Part shown: one piece after another, positions 39,082-48,614 of the stretch
Layout: each line of letters opens with the position of its first letter
Numbering within the stretch: position 1 is the first letter of the stretch
From: Pelosinus sp. UFO1
GTDB taxonomy: Bacteria; Bacillota; Negativicutes; DSM-13327
NCBI RefSeq assembly: GCF_000725345.1
Contig: NZ_CP008852.1
Coordinates: 4,270,001 to 4,334,000, forward strand
Length of the DNA stretch: 64,000 nucleotides
Reading direction: 5' to 3'
Made by a program: the position numbers and the translations under genes
The notes under the pieces: generated by a model
Databases searched by the model: none
What the model was told of the DNA's origin: nothing
Seen by the model: only the letters and a program-made list of their open reading frames with translations

Positions 39082-40233
39082 TTATTTGCCTAACTTTTCT
39101 TTTACGAATTGTGTGGCTTTGTCTAGTTGTATATCCTTAGTTGCATCCTTTTCCATTTCTACCTTTATATCTGGCTCAATACCAATTCCATTGATGGAAC
39201 GATCATTAGGTGTTAAGTATTTTGCAATCGTCAATTTTATCGCACTGCCATCTAATCTAAGTACGGTTTGCACAGAGCCCTTACCATACGTTTTAGTGCC
39301 GATCAAGGTACCAGAAGCAGTATCTTGAATGGCTCCTGACACAATCTCGGAAGCACTCGCACTTCCGCCGTTTACTAGCACTGCCACAGGATATTTTACC
39401 GCTTCCAAGTTAGAAGAGTGAGTTTCTCTATGCCCATCTCGGGTGACTACAGAAACAACCGGCCCTTTTGGTACAAATTTACTAGCAACTTTCACACTTT
39501 CTTCTAATAATCCTCCAGGATTATCCCGAAGATCTAGAATAATGCCCTGCATACCTTCGGCTTCTAATTCTTGATATTTTTGATTAAAGTCACTTCCTGT
39601 GTTTTCATTAAACATAGAAATACGAATGTAACCAATTTTATTAGGCAGCATTTTGCCTGATACGGTTTTAATTTGAATGTTGGATCGTTGTAAAACAACA
39701 TCCTTCATCGGCTCAGTTTCATGCCGAATCGTGAGTGTGACTTGTGAACCTTCTGGACCACGGATTTTGCCCACGGCTTCATCCAATGCCATATCCTTTG
39801 TATCTTTTCCATCAATCTTAATGATTTGATCCCCGCTTTTGATTCCTGCCTTATCACTAGGTGTACCTTCAATCGGCGAAACGACAGTCAAAGTCTTGTC
39901 CTTTACCCCAAGAACCATGCCGACGCCACCAAAGGAACCTTCCGTTTCCACCATGAATTCCTTATACATCTTGGGATCCATATAAACGGAATGAGGATCA
40001 CCCAAAGAGCTAACCATACCTTTCACAGCACCTGCTACCAAGGTATCCGTGTCTACAGGCTCCACATAGCGAGCCTTCACAATCTGCAAGGCCCGGAAGA
40101 ACTTTAACGTGCTGACAATATCCGCGGAATTTCCTCTTAAAAGATATAAGAATCCAGCGGTTGTTACAGTGAAGGTAAATACAACCAATAAAATGGCTGC
40201 TACTATAATTTTACGACGACTCAATACATACAC
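39082..40233 (-). CDS. ctpB: S41 family C-terminal processing peptidase
   Basis: Protease with a signal anchor (residues about 9-32), a PDZ domain (about 90-180; GSFGGVGMVLG, then AGIKSGDQIIKIDG) and the S41 catalytic core with the Ser in VNGGSASASEIVSGAIQD and the Lys in GTKTYGKGSVQ. In Bacillus, CtpB cleaves SpoIVFA during sporulation. Here the neighbours ftsX, M23 hydrolase and minJ suggest a role in division or sporulation. Length 383. Confidence 0.9.
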   Translation of the reverse strand: MYVLSRRKIIVAAILLVVFTFTVTTAGFLYLLRGNSADIVSTLKFFRALQIVKARYVEPVDTDTLVAGAVKGMVSSLGDPHSVYMDPKMYKEFMVETEGSFGGVGMVLGVKDKTLTVVSPIEGTPSDKAGIKSGDQIIKIDGKDTKDMALDEAVGKIRGPEGSQVTLTIRHETEPMKDVVLQRSNIQIKTVSGKMLPNKIGYIRISMFNENTGSDFNQKYQELEAEGMQGIILDLRDNPGGLLEESVKVASKFVPKGPVVSVVTRDGHRETHSSNLEAVKYPVAVLVNGGSASASEIVSGAIQDTASGTLIGTKTYGKGSVQTVLRLDGSAIKLTIAKYLTPNDRSINGIGIEPDIKVEMEKDATKDIQLDKATQFVKEKLGK

Positions 40234-40375
40234 CCCAATTCGAGAGTTGAATCTACGTTCACCTCTTCGCTAATATACCCTATAAACACACACATATTAA
40301 CTATATGCAGAACACGCATTAAATATTCCATAAGGGCACCCACTTTGGGTACCCTTATGGCAAATTATCAACCTT

Positions 40376-41503
40376 TTATGGCAAGTAGTCCATTGGATTT
40401 GTTGGTGATCCGTTCTGCCGCACTTCAAAATGCAAATGAGGTCCTGTAGAGTAACCTGTCGAACCTACTCGGGAAATAACTTCTCCCTTACGTACTCTTT
40501 GCCCTTCACTGACTAGCAACTCCGAATTATGCCCATATAAAGTAGAAATGCCATTACCGTGCTCGATAATTACCGCTTTACCATAGCCACCCATCCAATC
40601 TGCATACATAACGACACCACTATCCGCTGCTCTGACCGAATCTCCATAATCAGCGCCAATATCAATACCACTATGGTAACGTGATGTACCAAAAATCGGA
40701 TGGGTGCGCCAACCATAGGGTGACGTAATTTCAGTAACGTCTGTCGGCCACATCATAGAGCCTGTACCACTGCTAGGCCCTTGCTTCTTATTTTGGTTTC
40801 GGCGAATCATATCTTCAATCTTACGTGAGGTTTCTAGGAGTTCCTGGTAGGATTGCTCTGCAGTATCCCGCTCATTAACTGCAGAAGCCAAAACAGCTTC
40901 TCGTTCTTTCTTACTGGACTCAATAATCTTTTTCTTTTCTATTGCTACTTGCTTCAATGTTAAAATTGAGGCCCGATCACTTTCTAATTCTGACTTTTTC
41001 TGTAATACTAATTCTCGTTCAGCCTTTATTTTGACGATTAGCTCAATGTCTTTGTTCATAATGCGTTTCAAAATTTCCATACGAGTCGTAAAATCGCCAA
41101 AATCATTTGCACCAAATAGCACATCCAAATAATTTAGCTGACCATTTTGATAAATATCTCGAATACGCTTATTTAAAATCACACCGCGTTCTGACAAACT
41201 TTTTTCCGCTTTAGCCAGAACAACAGAATTTACCTCAATTTTTTCTTCTGTCTCACTTAGCTTCTTTTGGACAGAAAGATAATCACCTTGTGCATTATCT
41301 AGTTCCATCTGCACTTTTTGCAACTGGTCAGAAACACTCTCTACCTTCCGTTTAGCCTGGGCTGATTTCTCCTGTTGCACCTGCATTTGCTGCTGCACCT
41401 GCTGTTGCTGCTCTGCCAATTCATTGGCTAAGGCAGGACCAACAGCTATAATCATCATAACAAGTGCTAAACCTAAGGCCAAATACCGTTTGCTACTAAA
41501 CAT
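40376..41503 (-). CDS. Secreted M23 peptidase with coiled coil (EnvC/PcsB-like)
   Basis: Cell-wall hydrolase or activator controlled by FtsEX. A signal peptide (cleaved near ALA-NE, about residue 26) is followed by a Gln-rich coiled coil to about residue 235 and a C-terminal LytM/M23 domain with the metal motif YHSGIDIGAD and the catalytic HLHFEV. The Zn ligands look complete, so it may be an active peptidase. The ATG at 41503 fits the AGGAGGGG site better than an upstream TTG. It lies directly downstream of ftsX, which supports the functional link. Confidence 0.92.
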   Translation of the reverse strand: MFSSKRYLALGLALVMMIIAVGPALANELAEQQQQVQQQMQVQQEKSAQAKRKVESVSDQLQKVQMELDNAQGDYLSVQKKLSETEEKIEVNSVVLAKAEKSLSERGVILNKRIRDIYQNGQLNYLDVLFGANDFGDFTTRMEILKRIMNKDIELIVKIKAERELVLQKKSELESDRASILTLKQVAIEKKKIIESSKKEREAVLASAVNERDTAEQSYQELLETSRKIEDMIRRNQNKKQGPSSGTGSMMWPTDVTEITSPYGWRTHPIFGTSRYHSGIDIGADYGDSVRAADSGVVMYADWMGGYGKAVIIEHGNGISTLYGHNSELLVSEGQRVRKGEVISRVGSTGYSTGPHLHFEVRQNGSPTNPMDYLP

Positions 41504-41524
41504 CAAACCCCTCCTGCTTACCCA

Positions 41525-42412
41525 CTATACTTTCATAAATCGACGTAGTGATATGGTGCTGCCAAGAGCCCCTATCACCGTGCCTGTTACCAATAGCACT
41601 ACACTTATGTTTGTAATAAATGGGTATTGGGGGATTAGCGGTAAAAATGCCAGGGATTCATACACTTGATGTATCAAAACTCCATAGGTTTCATTTAAAC
41701 ACAATACGGCAACCAACGCTCCACCAAACCCTAACATCATACCTTCCAATAAGAAAGGCCAACGAATAAACCAATTTGTGGCACCCACATATTTCATAAT
41801 ACCGATCTCTTTACGCCGGGCAAATACGGTAATACGGATCGTATTGGAAATAATAAATAGCGCAGCTAAGGCTAAAAATAGAATGATAACCAAACCAAAG
41901 ATTCGCACCATTCTCGTTAACGCAAAAAGCTGTTCCACTACTTCTTGACCAAATTTTGCATTTTCTACCCCTTTTAATTGAGTAATGGCTTGGGCTACTG
42001 GTTTTACACGATCTGTCCTGTCCACCTTGACCTCAAAGGCATTTGGCAGTGGGTTTGCTTCACCAAGGGCATTCAGCAAGCTCTGCTGTTCTCCTAAACG
42101 CTGTTTGAAGCGTTTCATGGCTTCTTCTTTATCAATGAAGTTCACTTGCACAACACCAGGCAGCTTTGTAATACGAGTTCCCACTTCACGCATCTCGTGC
42201 TCACTTAAACCATCCTGCAGATATACAGAAATCTGTACCTGTGATTCTAACGTAGAAGCCATATTATTTAAATTTAAAACCATTACCAAAAACATACCCA
42301 AAATGAGCAGAGACAAGGCCACAGTACTAACTGACGCAAAGCTCATTAGGCCATTTCGCCTAAGAGAAGAGACTGCTTCTCTGATAAAATACTCCATCGT
42401 TCTAATCTTCAT
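41525..42412 (-). CDS. ftsX: Cell division membrane protein FtsX
   Basis: Membrane half of FtsEX, which transmits ATP hydrolysis to wall hydrolases. Four helices: about residues 21-45, 170-195, 220-245 and 265-285, with the outside domain between the first two. Start FIREAVSSLRRNGLMSFASV and RRKEIGIMKYVGATNWFIRWPF are typical. The start overlaps ftsE by 11 bases. Followed by the M23 peptidase, its expected partner. Confidence 0.95.
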   Translation of the reverse strand: MKIRTMEYFIREAVSSLRRNGLMSFASVSTVALSLLILGMFLVMVLNLNNMASTLESQVQISVYLQDGLSEHEMREVGTRITKLPGVVQVNFIDKEEAMKRFKQRLGEQQSLLNALGEANPLPNAFEVKVDRTDRVKPVAQAITQLKGVENAKFGQEVVEQLFALTRMVRIFGLVIILFLALAALFIISNTIRITVFARRKEIGIMKYVGATNWFIRWPFLLEGMMLGFGGALVAVLCLNETYGVLIHQVYESLAFLPLIPQYPFITNISVVLLVTGTVIGALGSTISLRRFMKV

Positions 42413-43088
42413 AACCGTATACCCCTTTCACCTGATCCCGAGCAATACGGCTTTTTTCAATTGCAATAACTCGTTTTTTCATAGCATCTACCACAGTCTT
42501 ATCATGAGTAGCCATAACAATGGTTGTCCCATCTTTATTAATTCGTTCAAAGATTTTCATAATTTCCCAAGACGTTTCTGGATCTAAGTTTCCTGTAGGC
42601 TCATCAGCAATCACTACTACAGGATTATTGACAATGGCTCTTGCAATTGCAATGCGCTGTTGCTCACCACCGGATAGTTCACCAGGGAAGTTCTTGGCTT
42701 TGTGCCGCAAACCAACTAAGTCCAATACATGAGATACGCGTTTTTGAATTTCTCGACGAGAGGACTCAATTACCTGCATAGCAAATGCTACATTTTCATA
42801 CACCGTTTTATTCGGCAACAAGCGATAATCTTGAAATACAATACCTAAATTGCGCCTCAAGTAAGGTACTTCTGAAGGCTCTAACTCGCCCACATTACGG
42901 CCATTGACAATTAATTTACCTTTTGTCGGCAGCTCCTCCCGAAAAATCATCTTTATAAAGGTGGATTTACCTGCCCCACTGGGGCCCACCACAAATACAA
43001 AATCACCTTTAGGAATGTCAACCGTAATATCAGAGAGGGCGACACAACCATTATCATAAATTTTAGAAACACCATCTAAATGAATCAA
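42402..43088 (-). CDS. ftsE: Cell division ATP-binding protein FtsE
   Basis: ABC ATPase of the FtsEX complex. Walker A VGPSGAGKSTFIKMI, Q-loop FQDYRLLPNKTVYENVAF, signature LSGGEQQRIAIARA, Walker B VVIADEPTGNLDP and a switch His in MATHDKTVVDA. 228 residues. First gene of the ftsE-ftsX-M23-ctp-minJ-uvrB-uvrA run. Confidence 0.96.
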   Translation of the reverse strand: MIHLDGVSKIYDNGCVALSDITVDIPKGDFVFVVGPSGAGKSTFIKMIFREELPTKGKLIVNGRNVGELEPSEVPYLRRNLGIVFQDYRLLPNKTVYENVAFAMQVIESSRREIQKRVSHVLDLVGLRHKAKNFPGELSGGEQQRIAIARAIVNNPVVVIADEPTGNLDPETSWEIMKIFERINKDGTTIVMATHDKTVVDAMKKRVIAIEKSRIARDQVKGVYGYED

Positions 43089-43331
43089 CTATAGTCACTC
43101 TCCCTACTACCAGAAAAATTTCAGCTCTACTTGTAATTCTTTGACGTTTATACCAAAATCCCTTTTTTTTGCTGTTAATTTTCACAATCCAACTTTTTCA
43201 AAGTTATATTTTGTAAAAATACCCGCGAGGATACTATTCTTAGTAGTAATAAGAAAGATATGCTCAATAAATTGTCTCCAAGCAATTGCTGTATTTATTT
43301 TAATTACATCCTAAATCATGGTTTCCTCAAT

Positions 43332-43856
43332 TTAAAACCAGCTTATAATGTTTTCAGAAATAACCCTTCTTTTTGACCTTATATTATTTTTGTTTGGATA
43401 GCCTACAGATATAACAGCCATTAATTCTAACTCCTTTGAAGCTCCCAACATTTCTTTCACCAGATCTTCATTTTTTAGTATCTCACCAATCCAACAAGTA
43501 CCTAAACCAAGCTCATGGGCAGCTAGTAACATATTCTGTATTGCGGCTCCGATTGCTTGCACATGTTTTAGATAAATACCCTCTACTTTATTATCTACCA
43601 CTTTAGTATCAAGAAAGACTGCTATCAAGCAGGGTGAAGTCTGTAGCCAACTTTGATAAATCGTTAGCGATGAAAGCCTTTTAATTAGCTCTTCATTATT
43701 CATTACAACAGAAAATTTCCATGGTTGTAGATTATTACCTGAAGGAGCCCAACTCGCAGCAGTTAGTATTTTAGTAATATCGTTTTTGCTTATTTTTTCT
43801 GATGTATAGGATCTAATACTTCTGCGGTTTACTATTGTTGACATGATTGAATCCAT
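43332..43856 (-). CDS. Nitroreductase family protein
   Basis: FMN-dependent oxidoreductase of unknown substrate. RRSIRSYTSEKIS at the start and APSGNNLQPWKFSVV bind FMN phosphate and ring; GAAIQNMLLAAHELGLGTCWIG is the dimer and flavin segment; AVISVGYPN is near the end. At 174 residues it is a short member. It has more AT-rich codon use than its neighbours and sits in an AT-rich spot, so it may be a recent arrival (inference). Confidence 0.9.
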   Translation of the reverse strand: MDSIMSTIVNRRSIRSYTSEKISKNDITKILTAASWAPSGNNLQPWKFSVVMNNEELIKRLSSLTIYQSWLQTSPCLIAVFLDTKVVDNKVEGIYLKHVQAIGAAIQNMLLAAHELGLGTCWIGEILKNEDLVKEMLGASKELELMAVISVGYPNKNNIRSKRRVISENIISWF

Positions 43857-44139
43857 TTTGAATCCCTCTACTCTTTGCTATTATTTTATTAGGATTACCT
43901 GTGATACTATATATTACTTTATATCTGAAGTAGGATATTCCTGCTACGTTTCGCCTTAAGATTACATATCTTAGCAATATATGAATTTATCTGCAAAATA
44001 GCAGGAGTTTTATGCTATATCGCTAATTTATTATGATTATGTTTTACTGCTTATTTTTACATAATTAAAAAGATCATGTCTTTAAGACCTTCTTTTTCCA
44101 AAGTAGAAAATCTTAGATGAAACAAAATTGGAGGTAAGT
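43857..44139. other. AT-rich intergenic region between divergent genes
   Basis: About 280 bases between the nitroreductase and acetyltransferase starts. No gene, repeat unit or convincing promoter pair was found. Confidence 0.5.
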
Positions 44140-44562
44140 ATGCAATATCGAATCCAAGGAAATAGTGAAAATGTTAATTGGCAAGAAGTTTGCAATGTAC
44201 TCCGCGAAGCAGGCTTGGCAACTCATTCTGCAGAATTGACGAGGAAAGCATTTGAAAATAGCTACCGTGTAGTATTTGTATTTAATAATGAATCGTTAAT
44301 TGGGGTAGGTCGGGCTATTTCAGATGGTGCGTACCAGGCAGCGATTTACGATATTGCTGTTCTCCCTTCCTATCAAGGAAAAAACATTGGCAGACTGGTT
44401 GTTGAAGAGATTCTTAAGGGTTTAGAGGATATGAATATCATCTTGTATGCAAGTCCAGGAAAAGAACCATTTTATCGCAAAATTGGCTTTCACAAAATGC
44501 TTACAGGGATGGCAAGATTTACGAAGGAAAGAGTAATGCGTGAAAGAGGCTTTATTGAATAA
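44140..44562 (+). CDS. GNAT family N-acetyltransferase
   Basis: Transfers an acetyl group from acetyl-CoA to an unknown amine. The acetyl-CoA loop is seen in YDIAVLPSYQGKNIGRLVVEEIL (Q/RxxGxG-type pyrophosphate site), and the C-terminal ASPGKEPFYRKIGFHKM is typical of small YhbS/PhnO-like members. GGAGG before the ATG at 44140 sets the start; a TTG at 44128 is less likely. Plus-strand single gene with its own terminator. Confidence 0.9.
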   Translation: MQYRIQGNSENVNWQEVCNVLREAGLATHSAELTRKAFENSYRVVFVFNNESLIGVGRAISDGAYQAAIYDIAVLPSYQGKNIGRLVVEEILKGLEDMNIILYASPGKEPFYRKIGFHKMLTGMARFTKERVMRERGFIE

Positions 44563-44569
44563 GTTACGA

Positions 44570-44601
44570 ACACAGCTGTCCGCGAATCGGAGCAGCTGTG
44601 T
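44570..44601 (+). terminator. Terminator of the acetyltransferase gene
   Basis: ACACAGCTG / CAGCTGTGT stem followed by CTTTTTT. Confidence 0.88.
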
Positions 44602-44940
44602 CTTTTTTGTAGTACCAAAAAGTATAAGTTTTGTTGTTGTTTGTAGGTCGCTTCGAGTCCATATTATTAACGCTTCACCGTGTTACTTGACTTACGCTTA
44701 TAATAACATGAACCCGTCGCTTGATCAGTGGACTAAAAGGACGCAAAGTGTTTTTCTTATGGTATCAGAATTTATAAGTTTCTAGTTAAAAAGATTGAAC
44801 CACAAAGACACAATGCCGCTATCGCGGCACACAAAGAAGATGGGAATGAGATGGATAGAACCCCTTTGTGACCTTTGTGTCTTTGTGGTTCAAAAAGGAC
44901 GCGTATTGTTATTCTTACGTTCTTTACACTGGTACAATCT
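44602..44940. other. Intergenic region between convergent genes
   Basis: About 340 bases. The first 145 show nothing recognisable. The remainder is the third extended family A element. Confidence 0.6.
44750..44917 (-). repeat. Extended family A element, copy 3, inverted
   Basis: Core 44798-44891. Reverse complement of the elements at 20751 and 22285, including both flanks (TATGGTATC...TTTATAAGTTTCTAGTTAAA on one side, CAAAAAGGACGCGT on the other). Confidence 0.85.
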
Positions 44941-45690
44941 TTACCTGCCGTTAAAGATTGCGCCAATGTATAATGTCGTCGCCCCTAACACAATTACCAA
45001 GCCAAAATACCACCAAGCGACTGCTAATCGCTGACTTAGCGTAAGGTGATAATAATTGTAATCATCCTTCAGGTCGACATTTTTCCAAATCCGATATAAA
45101 GAAAACAAAAAAAATAAAAGCAGGAAAAAATTATAAGTATATAAATATAACCCCCCAATCACAAGACTTCCTAACCACCAAAGACGATGGGTAATGGCAA
45201 CGGCAATACGACCTCCATCCAGGGGGTCGCAGGGAATTAGATTAAATAAATTTAGTAAACAGGCAGTATAGGAAAGAACTAATAACAAAAGACTATCCGT
45301 CCATAAGTAGAAGGCTAAACAAATCAATGCACTTAAAGTTCCCATCGCCGGTCCACCGATTGCTACGTTGGCTTCCATTTTTGCATTACGAGGCAATTCC
45401 TTGATTCTTATAATTGCCCCAATAAAGGGAAGAAATACAGGGCGAGAAACATTTAGACCAACTACCTTTGCTGCCATTAAATGTCCCCATTCATGAAGCA
45501 GAAGTAAGAGCACAAAACCAATCGCAAAAGACATACCAAAGGCCATTGCATAAACAAATATAGAAAGCACCATAGATACAGCCATGGTTACCCCAGATCC
45601 CATCTTTAACATGGCAATCAAGCCTACTAAAAAAAGGGCTAACTTACCCAGCATCTTTCTACCCAAACTGACTACTTGCCATGCCTTCAT
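44941..45690 (-). CDS. Site-2 protease family (M50) metalloprotease
   Basis: Intramembrane zinc protease. The metal site HEWGH lies in a membrane helix near residue 67 and the third ligand in NLIPCDPLDGGR near residue 155. About six helices in 249 residues; no PDZ domain. Similar small members include SpoIVFB-like and house-keeping forms of unknown substrate. GGAGGGTAAAGG precedes the ATG. Confidence 0.88.
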   Translation of the reverse strand: MKAWQVVSLGRKMLGKLALFLVGLIAMLKMGSGVTMAVSMVLSIFVYAMAFGMSFAIGFVLLLLLHEWGHLMAAKVVGLNVSRPVFLPFIGAIIRIKELPRNAKMEANVAIGGPAMGTLSALICLAFYLWTDSLLLLVLSYTACLLNLFNLIPCDPLDGGRIAVAITHRLWWLGSLVIGGLYLYTYNFFLLLFFLFSLYRIWKNVDLKDDYNYYHLTLSQRLAVAWWYFGLVIVLGATTLYIGAIFNGR

Positions 45691-45733
45691 CCTTTACCCT
45701 CCATACGATATAAAAAATACGTAGCTTATTTTG

Positions 45734-45802
45734 AACCACAGAGACACAGAGAAAAGATAGGGAAAGTTAGAGCCCCTCTGCGTACTCTGCGCCTCTGTGG
45801 TT
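45734..45802. repeat. Family B palindromic repeat unit
   Basis: AACCACAGAGACACAGAG opposite a GTACTCTGCGCCTCTGTGGTT arm. Confidence 0.85.
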
Positions 45803-45822
45803 AAATCGTTTTATCATAACAA

Positions 45823-45863
45823 AAAACGCCCCTCTACATGTGTATGCATGTGAGGAGCGTTTT
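45823..45863 (-). terminator. Terminator of the split transketolase genes
   Basis: AAAACGC..CTC.ACATG / CATGTGAGGAGCGTTTT hairpin after the stop at 45878, with a T run on the minus strand. Confidence 0.85.
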
Positions 45864-45877
45864 ATCTTTATTGGAAC

Positions 45878-46813
45878 TTATTTCTTCCGACTAACTGCTT
45901 TCTTGGCAGCAGCTACAATATCTTCTGCTGTTAAATGATATTTTACTAATAGAGAACTAGGAGTTCCGGACTCACCAAAGGTATCCATTACACCTACACG
46001 TTCCATTGGTACTGGGTTATTTTCTACTACTACTTCGGCAACAGCACTGCCAAGGCCACCAATAATGCTATGTTCTTCACAAGTGACAATTGCACCTGTG
46101 TCAGAAGCTGCCTTAATAATTGCTTCCCGATCAATTGGCTTAATGGTATGTATGTTAAGAACTCTTGCTGAGATTCCAGCAGCAGCAAGTTCTTCGGCGG
46201 CTTGTTTTGCAGTTGCCACCATAATTCCTGTGGCAATAATGGTAACATCTTTACCATCTACAAGCTGTACTGCCTTACCAAGTTCAAAAGTATAATCAGC
46301 GGCAAATAAATCTGGCACTGACATACGGCCCAAGCGAATATAAACAGGACCATCATAGGTAGCCGCAAAAGCCACAGCTTTACGGGTCTCTTCTGCATCT
46401 GCAGGCACAATGACTGTCATATTTGGAATGCTGCGCATTAAAGAAATATCTTCAATGGATTGGTGAGAAGCTCCATCTTCACCAACTGTCAAACCAGCAT
46501 GGGTTGCGGCAATCTTTACATTAAGTTTTGGATAACAAATTGAATTACGAATTTGTTCAAAAGCACGACCTGCAGCAAACATTGCAAAGGTAGATACGAA
46601 AGGAATCTTACCACTCGCTGCTAGACCTGCCCCAATCCCCATTAAATTTTGTTCTGCAATTCCTACGTTAAAAAAACGCTCAGGAAAGGCTTTCTTAAAT
46701 ACTGCTGTCTTGGTCGATTTTGATAAATCCGCATCCAATACCACAATATCCTTATGTTTTTCGCCAAGTTCTTTTAGTATGTCTCCATATGCTTCACGAG
46801 TTGCTAACCCCAT
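45878..46813 (-). CDS. Transketolase, C-terminal subunit
   Basis: Pyrimidine-binding and C-terminal part of a two-subunit transketolase (non-oxidative pentose phosphate pathway). MGLATREAYGDILKELGEK, the GIAEQNLMGIGAGLAASG loop with the catalytic Glu, and HAGLTVGEDGASHQSIEDI are clear. 311 residues, the usual size for split transketolases in Clostridia. The partner is the gene just upstream. Confidence 0.94.
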   Translation of the reverse strand: MGLATREAYGDILKELGEKHKDIVVLDADLSKSTKTAVFKKAFPERFFNVGIAEQNLMGIGAGLAASGKIPFVSTFAMFAAGRAFEQIRNSICYPKLNVKIAATHAGLTVGEDGASHQSIEDISLMRSIPNMTVIVPADAEETRKAVAFAATYDGPVYIRLGRMSVPDLFAADYTFELGKAVQLVDGKDVTIIATGIMVATAKQAAEELAAAGISARVLNIHTIKPIDREAIIKAASDTGAIVTCEEHSIIGGLGSAVAEVVVENNPVPMERVGVMDTFGESGTPSSLLVKYHLTAEDIVAAAKKAVSRKK

Positions 46814-46875
46814 TTTTTAACACCTCTCATCGGCTGATGATAACCGCTTTTAGCGTTCATCCAACCTATTTATAT

Positions 46876-47721
46876 TTATTTTGATTCGAGATCATTTAAT
46901 TGTGCCATAAACAATTCACACTGCTCGCGACTAGGCGCTTTGCCATGCCAATCTGCTTTATTTTCCATTTCACATACGCCTTTCCCTTTTATGGTTGTGG
47001 CAACGATCATGGTAGGTTTGCCTTTTATTGTTTTTGCAGTTTGAATCGCAGCATAAATAGCTTGGATATCATGTCCATCAATCTCAATAACATGCCAATT
47101 AAAAGCTTGCCATTTTTCTGGTATAGGCAGTGGTGAAAGTACTTCTGAAACAGGACCATCGATTTGTAATCCGTTAAAATCAACAAAAGCTGTTAGATTA
47201 TCCAATTTGTAATGAGCAGCAAACATGGCTGCTTCCCATACCATTCCTTCTTCTAGTTCCCCATCTCCAAGAACTGCGTATACGCGATTGGTACGTCCAT
47301 CAAGACGAGCAGCTAAGGCCATACCCGATGCAGCACTTAAGCCCTGTCCTAGGGAACCTGTGGACATATCAATCCCAGGTAAACTCTTCATGCTAGGATG
47401 TCCTTGGATACGACTGTCAATCTTACGCAATGTCAATAGTTCTTCCTTGGGGAAAAAGCCCTTTTCTGCCAACGTTGCATACAAGACAGGAGCTGCATGT
47501 CCTTTTGACAAAACAAAACGATCACGGTCAACCTGATGAGGATCACTCGGATTTACATTCATTTCAGCAAAATATAATGTTGTTAAAATATCAGCTGCGG
47601 ATAGGGAACCCCCTGGGTGACCCGATTGAGCCTCCGTAACCATTGCTACAATATTAGAGCGAATGGATTTTGCATAACTCTCTAATTGAGATACTTTTTC
47701 TTGCGTTAGTTTTTCAGCCAT
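46876..47721 (-). CDS. Transketolase, N-terminal subunit
   Basis: Thiamine-diphosphate-binding half of the same enzyme. SGHPGGSLSAADILTTLYF near the start and the GDGELEEGMVWEA(ca. 25)N thiamine motif bind the cofactor and metal; SKGHAAPVLYA carries a conserved His. 281 residues. AAGGAGG precedes the ATG. It is followed after 62 bases by the C-terminal half. Confidence 0.95.
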   Translation of the reverse strand: MAEKLTQEKVSQLESYAKSIRSNIVAMVTEAQSGHPGGSLSAADILTTLYFAEMNVNPSDPHQVDRDRFVLSKGHAAPVLYATLAEKGFFPKEELLTLRKIDSRIQGHPSMKSLPGIDMSTGSLGQGLSAASGMALAARLDGRTNRVYAVLGDGELEEGMVWEAAMFAAHYKLDNLTAFVDFNGLQIDGPVSEVLSPLPIPEKWQAFNWHVIEIDGHDIQAIYAAIQTAKTIKGKPTMIVATTIKGKGVCEMENKADWHGKAPSREQCELFMAQLNDLESK

Positions 47722-47762
47722 AGATACAACCTCCTTTAGTTTTAAGAAAAATGCTTATGTCT

Positions 47763-48614
47763 TTAACCCTTGTTTACTTCTGTAAATCCTTCGCCTAATA
47801 CTTCATGCGCTGTTGTCACAATTACAAAAGCCTTAGGATCAATTTGGTAAATCACCTCTTTGAGTTGAGTTACCTCACTGGTGCTTACCACACACAATAA
47901 TGTTTCCCTAGACTCCCCAGTGTAGCCACCCTTTGCTTGCAGTACAGTCACACCCCGATCCATTTCATTGATAATGGCAGCAGCCACCTGTTTCGGTTGG
48001 TTGCTCATAACAAAAAAGGCCTTGGATGTACTAGGTCCTTCTTGCACTAGATCAACAATTTGACCTGTAACAAACATGGAGATTAAAGCATATAAGGAAA
48101 GTTCAGCACTTTTAAAGGCTAAACCTGCAAACACAATTACAAAAAAATCGGCTGCCATCATAGCTTGCCCAATTCGGATTCCTAGTATTTTATTGAGAAT
48201 AACAGCAGCTAAGGCCGTTCCAGCCGTATTGCCCTTGGACCGAAATACCAATCCCATACCAATACCGCCCACCACTCCACCGTACAACGAATTTAACAAT
48301 AAATCCGATGTTAGCACAGGGGTAAAAGGAGCCGTAAGATCAATCATTATGGACAACATAGCAGCACCAAATAAAGTATTAATCCCATAACGGGCCCCTA
48401 ATACTTTAAGACCAATAATAAACAAAGGAACATTAAAGACCAGCATAATTACACCGACCGGCCAGTTTAACAAATAATAAAGTACTGTTGCTAGACCACT
48501 TACGCCGCCCGCTGCTATTTTATTTGGAATTAAAAACATATTCAAACTAATCGCAGTAATCAAGGCGCCTAGGGTAATTCCCAAATAATCACGCCATGCT
48601 ATTTTCCTCATCAT
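47763..48614 (-). CDS. YitT family membrane protein (DUF161 + DUF2179)
   Basis: Membrane protein of unknown function. About five or six N-terminal helices (with IAAGGVSGLATVLYYL and NSLYGGVVGGIGMGLVFRSKGNTAGT) are followed by a soluble C-terminal DUF2179 domain (about residues 205-280, GVTVLQAKGGYTGES then LLCVV). The ATG at 48614 overlaps the csaB stop as TAATG, which argues for it over an upstream GTG at 48629. Confidence 0.9.
   Translation of the reverse strand: MMRKIAWRDYLGITLGALITAISLNMFLIPNKIAAGGVSGLATVLYYLLNWPVGVIMLVFNVPLFIIGLKVLGARYGINTLFGAAMLSIMIDLTAPFTPVLTSDLLLNSLYGGVVGGIGMGLVFRSKGNTAGTALAAVILNKILGIRIGQAMMAADFFVIVFAGLAFKSAELSLYALISMFVTGQIVDLVQEGPSTSKAFFVMSNQPKQVAAAIINEMDRGVTVLQAKGGYTGESRETLLCVVSTSEVTQLKEVIYQIDPKAFVIVTTAHEVLGEGFTEVNKG

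Noticed and set aside
41985-42587. 200-codon plus-strand frame opposite ftsX and ftsE
   Set aside because: A shadow of two well-supported overlapping genes; no ribosome site.
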